Positions 17,239 through 25,031 of a stretch of DNA of 43,762 nt are shown here, one piece after another. The notes beneath the pieces were generated by a model. That model had not been told where the DNA came from, searched no databases, and saw nothing but the letters and a program-made list of their open reading frames with translations. The translations under genes and the position numbers were made by a program. The stretch spans positions 1 through 43,762 of the forward strand of contig JAFGFI010000435.1 in assembly GCA_016931185.1 (NCBI GenBank), read 5' to 3'. The stretch's first letter is position 1. Each line of letters opens with the position of its first letter. The DNA is from Anaerolineae bacterium. GTDB lineage: Bacteria > Chloroflexota > Anaerolineae > B4-G1 > SLSP01.

Positions 17239-17883
17239 ATGATGAAAAAACTTGATACGCGCATTATTTGGGGGACATTACTCGTTTTAGGAGGTATACT
17301 CCTGCTACTCAACAACTTGATCGGGCTGTTGGACCGGTTGCCTTTCAATTTGTGGGGTATCTTAATGGGGCTTGCGGGCCTCATCTTCGTAGGCGTCTTT
17401 GTGACCAGCCGCGCAAACTGGTGGGCGGCCATTCCAGGATTTACCCTTCTAGGGATCTCATTGCTTATTGGATTGGAACGGCTCTTTCCCAGATTTGCCG
17501 ACATTTGGGGAGGATCGCTGGTGACAGGTGGCATCGCCACCGGCTTTCTGCTCATCTACATCACGCAGCGCGAACAATGGTGGGCACTGATCCCCGGGGG
17601 AACATTGCTAACCGTCACCTTTATGATTGGGCTTGGGGGAGCAATTGGCGAAGCTGCCATTCCCGCCGTCTTCTTCATGGGCCTGGGCGCGACCTTCAGC
17701 TTGCTTTATCTATTGCCCCCTCCTGGGCAAGAACGTCTCACCTGGGCCATCTATCCCGCCCTTTCCACACTGGCATTAGGATTGCTCATACTGGCACTGC
17801 TTACTCCATTAGCGGGTTTCTTGTGGCCGGCAGTGTTGATCATTCTTGGCATATATCTGCTCTTACATAGGAATCACGAGTGA
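17239..17883 (+). CDS. Integral membrane protein, LiaF transmembrane-domain-like
   Basis: A 214-aa membrane protein with about six to seven predicted helices. It opens with the same IIWGTLLVLGGILLLLNNL pattern as the neighbours and closes with LWPAVLIILGIYLLL. In between, an RANWWAAIPG / REQWWALIPG unit occurs twice (about 63-73 and 113-122), pointing to an internal duplication of a helix-pair module. No soluble domain is present. Two adjacent ATG codons (17239 and 17242) follow AAGGAG; the first is used. Function unknown; the context suggests envelope stress. Confidence 0.75.
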   Translation: MMKKLDTRIIWGTLLVLGGILLLLNNLIGLLDRLPFNLWGILMGLAGLIFVGVFVTSRANWWAAIPGFTLLGISLLIGLERLFPRFADIWGGSLVTGGIATGFLLIYITQREQWWALIPGGTLLTVTFMIGLGGAIGEAAIPAVFFMGLGATFSLLYLLPPPGQERLTWAIYPALSTLALGLLILALLTPLAGFLWPAVLIILGIYLLLHRNHE

Positions 17884-17925
17884 TCATTCATAGGATGTAT
17901 TTTATTCGAATTAACAGAATGTAAC

Positions 17926-18096
17926 CGTTTAGTTTTGTGAGTAATTACCATTTGCTATCACCTGCTCCAGGCAGAAACGAGGGTTTGGGTGTGTTTTTTC
18001 GTTGGCGGGCTACACCCGCCAACGAAAAAACACCTCTTTCCTGCAGCTTTAGCCGCTTTGCTGCCGAATGGTGCCGTTTACTCACAAAACTAAACG
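17926..18096 (+). mobile_element. Family A element, full-length copy A3 (MITE-like)
   Basis: 171 bp bounded by perfect 19-bp terminal inverted repeats, CGTTTAGTTTTGTGAGTAA at 17926-17944 and its complement at 18078-18096. The centre is a 19-bp perfect hairpin (17991-18009 / 18015-18033, loop ctaca) with an A/T outer and GTTGGCGGG inner stem. It has no coding capacity. It lies inside the LiaF/PspC operon. A second full copy in opposite orientation is at 32380-32551. Confidence 0.85.
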
Positions 18097-18129
18097 CATA
18101 CAACAGAATAAAAGGAAGGAAAACAACAA

Positions 18130-18612
18130 ATGCACACATCATTTTATCGTAGTTCAACAGATCGGATGATCGGCGGGGTATGCGGTGGACTGGCCGACTA
18201 CCTACATATTGATGCGACCTTCATCCGTCTATTCTTTATCCTGTTGGCGCTAGGCAACGGCATGGGAGTCACTATCTATCTTATCCTGTGGTTGATTATG
18301 CCCGATGAAAGCCGTGCCGGCAGCACCATCCAGCAAAATGTCCGGGCCGGAATCGGCGAAATGACCGCGCGCGCGGGCGATATCGGTCACGATCTACGTC
18401 ACCTCAGCCCACCTGACCAACAAATCATTATGTTGATCGGCAGCGCGCTGATCATTATGGGCGTGTTTTGGTTAGTGGATAACATTTTATCGCACCTGGA
18501 CATTACCTGGCTTTGGTGGTTTAATTCAGATACACTCTGGCCCGTCCTGCTGATTGCCGGGGGAATCGTCCTACTGGTACGATACCTACGATCCAGCAAG
18601 GATAACACTTAA
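18130..18612 (+). CDS. PspC-domain membrane protein
   Basis: 160 aa. The N-terminal PspC domain (about 3-58) is typical: FYRSSTDRMIGGVCGGLADY, then DATFIRLFFILLAL and a second helix ending LILWLIMPDE. A soluble linker (about 60-95) and two further helices of the LiaF type (about 97-117 and 135-153, WPVLLIAGGIVLLVRYL) follow. PspC proteins sense or modulate phage-shock and envelope stress responses. GGAAGG precedes the ATG at 18130. The family A element separates it from the preceding membrane gene. It is 12 bp from the next gene. Confidence 0.9.
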   Translation: MHTSFYRSSTDRMIGGVCGGLADYLHIDATFIRLFFILLALGNGMGVTIYLILWLIMPDESRAGSTIQQNVRAGIGEMTARAGDIGHDLRHLSPPDQQIIMLIGSALIIMGVFWLVDNILSHLDITWLWWFNSDTLWPVLLIAGGIVLLVRYLRSSKDNT

Positions 18613-18624
18613 GGACTACTAAAC

Positions 18625-19539
18625 ATGGAAGCATATAAATCACGAGAAAAACGCAAGGAAGTTGACCTGGTTGGCCCGATTGTCCTAATCGGCATCGGTG
18701 CTATTCTATTGCTCAATAATCTAGGCTATCTCAATTGGAGTATTTGGGATATTCTCTGGCGCTTTTGGCCGGTGTTCATTATCGGATGGGGATTGGAATT
18801 GCTTCTGGGACAACGATCACCGTGGGGAACGCTGATCACTGCTGGCCTGTTAATTCTTGTATTTGGCGGCGCGATCTGGTATGTTCAAGTCAATCCTGCA
18901 ACATCCGGTTTTGGTGAAGAGATCGAGATCCGCGAGCCATTAGGAGATTTTGACACGGCCAACGTCACCCTTTCCCCGGCGGTGGGACAATTGACCCTGG
19001 ACGCGCTTGATGATTCAGATAACTTTGTGGAGGGAACTCTCTACACTGGGCGCAGCGAACGCATCCAGCATGATTTTTCTGAGAATGGGGAAGCGCACCT
19101 CACGATCAAGACCGAGAGTCGCGCGCCATTCGCCGGTACCGGTAGCGGGCGGGTTTGGGATCTCAGTTTCCATCCCGATGTAGCATTAGACCTTAACGTT
19201 GATTCTGGGGTAGGCGATATTGAGCTTGATCTTGCCGATCTGACACTTGAAACGGTAGATGTAGACTTTGGTGTTGGGCAACTCGTCCTTAAACTTCCTG
19301 AACGGGGTACTTACAAGGTCAAGGTTTCTGGCGGTGTCGGCAGCCTTGTGATCGAAGTTCCCCGCGAAATGGCAGCGCGCATCGAAACTGATGCCGCCAT
19401 TGTAGGACGAAACATTCCCTCCGACTACAGGCAGCGCGGCGATACCTATACTTCTCCAGACTATGATGAAGATGCCCGGAATCGTGCCAACATTGAAGTA
19501 GATTTGGGCATCGGGAGCATCACGGTTAAAGAGAAATAA
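18625..19539 (+). CDS. Toastrack-domain membrane protein (LiaF-like)
   Basis: 304 aa. After a charged N-terminus there are three predicted helices (about 14-32, 38-57, 66-86) with the GAILLLNNLGYLNWSIW pattern. A long beta domain follows (about 95-304). Its repeats are clear: PAVGQLTLDAL, SGVGDIELDLADL, FGVGQLVLKLP, GGVGSLVIEVP and LGIGSITVKEK, a Gly-x-Gly turn before each strand. This is the toastrack/DUF2154 architecture of stress-signalling proteins. It parallels the protein at 16363 strand for strand, implying duplication within the operon. Confidence 0.82.
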   Translation: MEAYKSREKRKEVDLVGPIVLIGIGAILLLNNLGYLNWSIWDILWRFWPVFIIGWGLELLLGQRSPWGTLITAGLLILVFGGAIWYVQVNPATSGFGEEIEIREPLGDFDTANVTLSPAVGQLTLDALDDSDNFVEGTLYTGRSERIQHDFSENGEAHLTIKTESRAPFAGTGSGRVWDLSFHPDVALDLNVDSGVGDIELDLADLTLETVDVDFGVGQLVLKLPERGTYKVKVSGGVGSLVIEVPREMAARIETDAAIVGRNIPSDYRQRGDTYTSPDYDEDARNRANIEVDLGIGSITVKEK

Positions 19540-19555
19540 AAAAATCAAATGAACA

Positions 19556-20575
19556 ATGTTCAATTCTGACTCGCCATTCACTATAAAAAGCATTTTCTGG
19601 AACCAAGATCAGGGCCGCCTCCGCGCGCTTTGGCGGTTATTATTTCAGATCGTGTTGACGCTCATATTCACCGGGTGTATTGGAATGACAAGCGGATTGT
19701 TCTTGAGTTTCAGCAACGTGGCTTCCGGCAATATAGACGCGGCCACAGTATTGGATCCTTCCGAGCAATTCTCACCGGGTTTTATGGCCTTCAGCAGTAT
19801 TACCACTCTAATCGCCACGCTCCTCAGCGTGACTCTGGCAGGTCGTTTCCTGGACCGCCGTCCTTTCAAAGAGTTCGGCTTTCACATCAGGCCCACATGG
19901 TGGGCAGATTTCGGTTTTGGTCTGGCCCTGGGAACACTGCTAATGACGGCAATCTTTCTGATTGAGCGGGCTGCCGGCTGGATCATACCACAAGGTACAC
20001 CAACCCTAGCCGGCAACGGGGCTTCCCCGACCGGCAACATCTTACTACAGGTCATCATCTACCTCTGTATCGGCATCTATGAGGAATTGCTTTCACGAGG
20101 TTACCAACTGCGGAATCTGGCCGAGGGATTGGGAGCCTTGCCCATCTCGCCGCAAGTTGCCATCCTGCTCAGTTGGATTGGCACCTCCATCGTCTTTGGG
20201 TTAGGACACGCGGGCAATCCCAATACCACCTGGATCAGCACACTCAACTTGATATTGGCAGGCGTTTTCCTAGGTCTGGGTTACATACTCACCGGGGAAC
20301 TTGCCATTTCCATCGGACTGCATATCACGTGGAATCTCTTCCAGGGCACAGTCTTTGGATTCCCGGTCAGCGGGATAAGCCTGGGGACCTCCCTCATCAC
20401 AATCCGGCAAGGTGGCCCGGTTGCGTGGACGGGGGGTGCATTTGGCCCAGAGGCAGGACTTATGGGTATCCTCGCCAACCTTACGGGCAGCGCGCTGATC
20501 ATCCTGTGGGTATACTGGCGATACCGGCGCGTCGCGATGAATGAGCGACTGGCGAGTTATACAGATGATGCGTGA
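19556..20575 (+). CDS. CPBP family intramembrane metalloprotease
   Basis: A 339-aa, multi-helix membrane protein of the CAAX protease/bacteriocin-processing (Abi) family. The motifs appear in order: EELLSRGYQLRNL (glutamate pair at 176-177), FGLGH, and HITWN, which together supply the metal-binding glutamate and histidines. It may cleave membrane proteins or prenylated or peptide substrates. It begins 17 bp after the toastrack gene and ends the operon, with a strong terminator just downstream. Its proximity to LiaF/PspC-like proteins would suit regulated intramembrane proteolysis (inference). The ribosome-binding site before the ATG at 19556 is weak. Confidence 0.88.
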   Translation: MFNSDSPFTIKSIFWNQDQGRLRALWRLLFQIVLTLIFTGCIGMTSGLFLSFSNVASGNIDAATVLDPSEQFSPGFMAFSSITTLIATLLSVTLAGRFLDRRPFKEFGFHIRPTWWADFGFGLALGTLLMTAIFLIERAAGWIIPQGTPTLAGNGASPTGNILLQVIIYLCIGIYEELLSRGYQLRNLAEGLGALPISPQVAILLSWIGTSIVFGLGHAGNPNTTWISTLNLILAGVFLGLGYILTGELAISIGLHITWNLFQGTVFGFPVSGISLGTSLITIRQGGPVAWTGGAFGPEAGLMGILANLTGSALIILWVYWRYRRVAMNERLASYTDDA

Positions 20576-20593
20576 AACGTGAGGTAGTTCAAG

Positions 20594-20643
20594 AAAAAAC
20601 CGGGATTTTGATCACGTGGGCGTGATCAAAATCCCGGTTTTTT
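20594..20643 (+). terminator. Strong intrinsic terminator
   Basis: A perfect 23-bp stem (20594-20616 / 20621-20643) with a TGGG loop starts with six A and ends with six T. It closes the membrane-stress operon. Confidence 0.92.
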
Positions 20644-20747
20644 ATAAGTAAGAAACAGGGAGTATTTACTTTAAGTATACAGAACTACGTTTTGTGGTAG
20701 ACTAAATACAGCATGACCCTACCATCTCAATATTAGGAAATGTAAAC

Positions 20748-21746
20748 TTGACAGACTTGGCATTTTCTCACGATATCCTTAGCCAATTGACAATAGCGCA
20801 CATCGAAACTGATCCCGGATCGCTCCGTTTTGAACCTATACGTACCGGGAAACATAACCAGTCCTATTGGGTAACGTGCGATCAGGGGCATTTTGCATTG
20901 CGCATCGCGCCCCCGGATGATGTAGGTTTTTTGTTTTACGAACAGCTTATGATGCGCCAGGAACCTGCCCTCCACCATCTCATCCGCGCACAAACCCACA
21001 TCCCGGTGGCCGAAGTTGCCGGCTACGATTTCAGTCACACTTACATCGATCGCGATTATTTATTGATGACGGCCCTATCCGGCACGCCCTTAAGTGATGC
21101 CCACTGGATGACTCACCAACACCGGCAGCACACTTTATACCAGGTAGGCGAATATCTGCGCGAATTGCATACGCTCACCGCTACCGGCTGTCTGGATACG
21201 CCCACTTACGGATACCTGGGGGCACATCATCCTATGCAGCCGCAAGCCATCTGGGCCGATGCCTTCGAGGTCATGTGGAACAAACTGCTGGATGATGTGG
21301 TGGCCTGTGGCAGCTACTCAGCACGAGAAGCCCAGGTTTTCCGCGATCTTTACAGCGATTACCGCCCATACTTTGACCGCCCTATTGCCAACACGTTGTT
21401 ACACATGGACGTATGGAGCCAAAATATCCTGGTGGATAGAGAGGGCAATGTCACCGGCTTGGTGGACTTTGACCGCGCGTTATGGGGGGATGTGGAAATT
21501 GAATTTGCCGTGCTTGACTATTGCGGCATCAGCGAACCGGCCTTCTGGGAGGGCTACGGGAGTGCCCGTGATACCTCACCTGCTGCCGAAATCAGGCGCC
21601 AGTTCTATTTACTTTACGAAGTCCAAAAATATATGCCCATTCGCATCTGGCGGCGCAACAACGACCGTACCGGGGCAGAAAAATACAAGGCGCACAGCTT
21701 CTCCCTGGCGGCCTCACTATTACGTCAGAGCAGAGATATACTGTAG
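20748..21746 (+). CDS. APH-fold phosphotransferase
   Basis: A 332-aa kinase of the aminoglycoside/homoserine/choline kinase fold. The catalytic loop HMDVWSQNIL supplies H219, D221 and N226. The metal-binding DFDRALWGD segment follows about 17 residues later, and the N-terminal lobe has a FALRIAPP lysine-replaced strand region. These kinases phosphorylate small hydroxylated metabolites; the substrate is not readable and antibiotic resistance should not be assumed. The start is a TTG at 20748 after TTAGGA; there is no nearby in-frame ATG. It stands alone after the terminator, upstream of the histidine kinase. Confidence 0.82.
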   Translation: MTDLAFSHDILSQLTIAHIETDPGSLRFEPIRTGKHNQSYWVTCDQGHFALRIAPPDDVGFLFYEQLMMRQEPALHHLIRAQTHIPVAEVAGYDFSHTYIDRDYLLMTALSGTPLSDAHWMTHQHRQHTLYQVGEYLRELHTLTATGCLDTPTYGYLGAHHPMQPQAIWADAFEVMWNKLLDDVVACGSYSAREAQVFRDLYSDYRPYFDRPIANTLLHMDVWSQNILVDREGNVTGLVDFDRALWGDVEIEFAVLDYCGISEPAFWEGYGSARDTSPAAEIRRQFYLLYEVQKYMPIRIWRRNNDRTGAEKYKAHSFSLAASLLRQSRDIL

Positions 21747-21812
21747 ATGTGAGCGTCAGATTTTCGCAATACCTATGGTTGAAAATGCTCATACGTGGTG
21801 TGGTAACCGAGG

Positions 21813-21865
21813 TTTCCATATCCCGTCTTGTGAGGGGTTACAGACAACGCGCTATGGAAAGCGCG
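21813..21865. repeat. Small hairpin repeat before the histidine kinase
   Basis: TTTCCATA (21813-21820) and TATGGAAA (21853-21860) form an outer pair. CGCGC and GCGCG (21848-21852 / 21861-21865) pair around the second arm. The stretch is probably intergenic although the frame stays open through it. Confidence 0.45.
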
Positions 21866-21895
21866 GCTACAGATAGATTGCGGATTGCAAGCATA

Positions 21896-24223
21896 ATGAA
21901 AAGATCTTCCAGTTTTGTCGTTGGTAAGTTACTATCTAGAACTCAGATTAGCTTGATCGGGATGAGCATCCTGCTGCTCACTGCACTGGGCAGTGTGGCA
22001 GTGATGGCTTATGTCAACATCAACACCTCAGATGCCTTCCAGGCCGGCTATGTCATTACCGATTTAGCGCACTTGCAACGCGAAATCAGCCGCCTGCGCG
22101 CGGAAACCAACCGTCTACTATGGAATACTTCAGCAAACTATACAACACTCGAACGATATCGTAATACTGTAGATACCCACATGGAACTGGCCCTCACCGA
22201 GGCCGTCAACAATCCACGTGTTACCACCGGACTCAAAAATATTCAATTCTTACTCGAACAATATGACTATTACCTACGTCGCCTGCGGCTCAACCCCACG
22301 ACATTGCAATATGAAACAGCCGCTTATCAATTAGGAGAAGTCCTGGATCTGTTGGATAAACAGATTTTAAGCCTCTATAGCAGTGAAGAAACTTTGTTTT
22401 ATAAAGACATTAGCGATGCTCTGCGCTTGCAACGTACCATCCAGGCAATGACTATCGGCATCGGGAGTCTCTTTCTACTGGTCAGCGTCCTACTGATTCG
22501 TTCCATCAGTCAAACGTTGAAGGGCGAATTCAAGCGCACCTACCATCGCCTGGAAATGGAAGTCAATGAACGCCGGCACGTGGAGGAAGAACTTCGTCGC
22601 CGGAATGTCTATCTCGCGGCCTTACATGAGACCTCATTAGCCTTAATGAAACGCATGGAACCCGCGGACCTATTGGAAGCCCTCACCGCGCGGGCAGCAC
22701 AACTCTTAGGCACTGAACACGGTTATGTCTACCTAGTCGATCAAGAACATCAAGAGTTAGAACGAAAAGTCGGTATTGGGCTTTTCAGCCAATCTATTGG
22801 TTTTCGTCTAAAAGCCGGTACAGGGCTGGCAGGCAAAGTCTGGCAAAGCGGGAAAGTTCGTGTAGAGAACAATTATGCGGAATGGTTAGGACGTGTTGAT
22901 ACCCCCGGCATTGTGCCCAGTGCTGCACCACGCGCCGTGATGGGGGTTCCATTAACCGTTGCCGAACAGGATATAGTCGGCGTCATCGGCGTCGCTTATG
23001 ATCTGAACTCAGGACGCACCTTCGGAAACAGTGAAGTCGAAGTACTCCAGGGCTTTGCTCGCCTGGCCTCCATCGCATTGGATAACGCCCAACTCTTTGA
23101 ACAGGCCAATCAACGTATGCGCCAGATTGAAGTTCTCTACCGTGCTGACGAAGATCTGTACCGTCATCTGAAAATTGAACAGGTTCTCCAGTCTCTTGTC
23201 GATGTCGCCGTTAACATTCTCAATGTAGATAAAAGTGTGTTATTCGTCCTGGAGGAACACACGCAACATCTAAAACCAAGAGCCGCGCGTGGATTCCGGG
23301 AAACTACACTCGCACAAATGGATTTTCCTCTCCACAATACCCTAATCGGTCAAGCTGTACTTACCGGCAAGCCTGTCGCAATCGAAGACACGCATGATCA
23401 CACCGATCTTAACCGTGCCATTATTGAAGCAGAAAACATCCACGCCTGCCTCCATATTCCCATTGTCCTGGAGGAGCGGGTATTCGGCGTCTTTAATGTC
23501 AATTACACAGTTCCCCACCATTTCACCAACGATGATTTGCGGCTCTTTACGGCCCTGGCACAGCGCACCGCGCGGGCCATCAAAAATGCATACCTCTATG
23601 AACAGGCGCAGCAAGCCGCCACTTTGGAAGAGCGACAACGCCTGGCGCGCGAACTTCATGACGCCGTCACCCAGACCCTCTTTTCCGCCAGTATCATTGC
23701 CGATGTTCTACCCCGGCTATGGGCCATTAACCAGGAAGAAGGCGTGCGCCGTCTGACCGAATTGCGCGAACTCACGCGCGGTGCCATGGCGGAAATGCGC
23801 ACGCTCCTCCTGGAACTACGGCCTACCGCGCTCGCCGATACACCTTTATCCGATTTACTGTACCAACTAAGCGATGCTATCCGAGGACGCGCGCGCCTCC
23901 CGGTACACATCACTGCCGATGAGGTATGCGAATTACCGCAGGATGTTAAAGTTGCCTTCTACCGTATTGCTCAAGAAGCACTCAACAACATTGCCAAACA
24001 TGCCGCAGCCAGCTATGCCAGGATTGAACTGCATACTAACCCTCATGGTACTATCACACTCAATATACAAGATGATGGTAAAGGTTTCAATCTTAACCAA
24101 AATTTACCCGATCACCTGGGACTATACATTATGCGCGAACGCGCCGAAAGCGTTGGAGCGCGACTCACTATTGAAAGTCAGATCGGTAAAGGTACCGGGG
24201 TATACGTGGTATGGCGGGCCTAG
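21896..24223 (+). CDS. NarL-family sensor histidine kinase with two GAF domains
   Basis: A 775-aa membrane kinase. Helix 1 (about 18-40) and helix 2 (about 200-220) flank a helical extracytoplasmic sensor of about 150 residues. A coiled coil then leads to GAF 1 (about 260-405) and GAF 2 (about 425-570). The HisKA_3 box ARELHDAVTQTLFSAS contains the phospho-His near residue 588. The ATPase domain has the N box (EALNNIAKHA), DDGKGF and HLGLYIMRERAES. Start: the frame is open to a GTG at 21749, but that stretch is hairpin repeat, so the ATG at 21896, just before the first membrane helix, is preferred although its ribosome-binding site is weak. No cognate NarL regulator is adjacent. Confidence 0.88.
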   Translation: MKRSSSFVVGKLLSRTQISLIGMSILLLTALGSVAVMAYVNINTSDAFQAGYVITDLAHLQREISRLRAETNRLLWNTSANYTTLERYRNTVDTHMELALTEAVNNPRVTTGLKNIQFLLEQYDYYLRRLRLNPTTLQYETAAYQLGEVLDLLDKQILSLYSSEETLFYKDISDALRLQRTIQAMTIGIGSLFLLVSVLLIRSISQTLKGEFKRTYHRLEMEVNERRHVEEELRRRNVYLAALHETSLALMKRMEPADLLEALTARAAQLLGTEHGYVYLVDQEHQELERKVGIGLFSQSIGFRLKAGTGLAGKVWQSGKVRVENNYAEWLGRVDTPGIVPSAAPRAVMGVPLTVAEQDIVGVIGVAYDLNSGRTFGNSEVEVLQGFARLASIALDNAQLFEQANQRMRQIEVLYRADEDLYRHLKIEQVLQSLVDVAVNILNVDKSVLFVLEEHTQHLKPRAARGFRETTLAQMDFPLHNTLIGQAVLTGKPVAIEDTHDHTDLNRAIIEAENIHACLHIPIVLEERVFGVFNVNYTVPHHFTNDDLRLFTALAQRTARAIKNAYLYEQAQQAATLEERQRLARELHDAVTQTLFSASIIADVLPRLWAINQEEGVRRLTELRELTRGAMAEMRTLLLELRPTALADTPLSDLLYQLSDAIRGRARLPVHITADEVCELPQDVKVAFYRIAQEALNNIAKHAAASYARIELHTNPHGTITLNIQDDGKGFNLNQNLPDHLGLYIMRERAESVGARLTIESQIGKGTGVYVVWRA

Positions 24224-24227
24224 AGCG

Positions 24228-24282
24228 GATTGTGAATTGCGAAATACGAGTTACGGATTACGCACCACGAATCACGGATTGA
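24228..24282. repeat. Degenerate tandem repeat (GAATTACG-like units)
   Basis: The gap between the kinase and cysH is made of loosely repeated 8-10 bp units such as GAATTGCG, GAGTTACG, GGATTACG and GAATCACG. It leaves no recognisable ribosome-binding site for cysH. Confidence 0.55.
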
Positions 24283-24293
24283 TTATGAGATAG

Positions 24294-25031
24294 ATGGACC
24301 AAAACTTTAGTTTCGATATTGCGCAGCTTAATGCACGTTTTGACCCTCTGACTGTTCCTGGCAAATCAGAGGAGATTTTGACGTGGGCCTGGGAGATGTT
24401 TGGAGATGGCGCAGATATCCCTCTCATCGCTACCAGTTCCTCTTTCCAAACCCAAAGTATACCCTTGTTGCATCTTATTTCACAAGTTTGTCCTCAAATG
24501 CCCGTGATCTTTATTGATACCGGTTTTCACTTTCCTGAAACGCTCACGTACCGCGATGAGTTACAGGCGCGCCTCAAACTGAATATCGTGGTTATTCACC
24601 CTGCCATTACCCAGGGAGAATTGCTGCAACGCTACGGGGAGGCCCTTTACCGCCGCGATCCCGATCTGTGCTGCTATCTTAACAAAGTCGAGCCTATGCA
24701 ACGCGCTTTAGTTGGCAGACGTGCCTGGATTTCTGGGGTACGGCGCGATCAGACGGAGAACCGCCGCACTATGGATGTTCTTATGCAGCAACCTTCAGGA
24801 TTGCTCAAAATTCATCCGATGCTCAATTGGACACAACATGACATTGAAACTTACCGCCAGCAACATGATCTACCGGCCCACCCGCTATATGAAAAGGGGT
24901 ATCTCAGCATCGGCTGTCTGCCCTGCACCCGTCCGGTCTTTCTCAGTCTTGACCCACGCGCCGGGCGTTGGGCAGAATCAGAAAAAAGAGAATGTGGCCT
25001 ACATCTGGATTGGAATAAGGAGAAGGAATAA
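24294..25031 (+). CDS. cysH: Adenylyl-sulfate (APS) reductase, CysH family
   Basis: A 245-aa thioredoxin-dependent reductase that converts APS to sulfite in assimilatory sulfate reduction. The four cysteines of a [4Fe-4S] cluster are present as C126-C127 and C208-x2-C211 (GCLPC), so it is the APS-type rather than the PAPS-only enzyme. The catalytic cysteine is C234 in the C-terminal KRECGLH motif. The nucleotide-binding SSSFQTQS loop is near residue 48. No sulfate adenylyltransferase or sulfite reductase gene is in the window. It overlaps the epimerase gene by one base (TAATG), so the two are co-translated. Confidence 0.95.
   Translation: MDQNFSFDIAQLNARFDPLTVPGKSEEILTWAWEMFGDGADIPLIATSSSFQTQSIPLLHLISQVCPQMPVIFIDTGFHFPETLTYRDELQARLKLNIVVIHPAITQGELLQRYGEALYRRDPDLCCYLNKVEPMQRALVGRRAWISGVRRDQTENRRTMDVLMQQPSGLLKIHPMLNWTQHDIETYRQQHDLPAHPLYEKGYLSIGCLPCTRPVFLSLDPRAGRWAESEKRECGLHLDWNKEKE

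Noticed and set aside
19549..19569. Six-codon open frame before the CPBP protease gene
   Set aside because: Overlaps the protease start without a ribosome-binding site and codes for no regulatory pattern.
20748..21746. Aminoglycoside resistance gene
   Set aside because: Only the general APH kinase fold is visible; the same fold serves many metabolic kinases.
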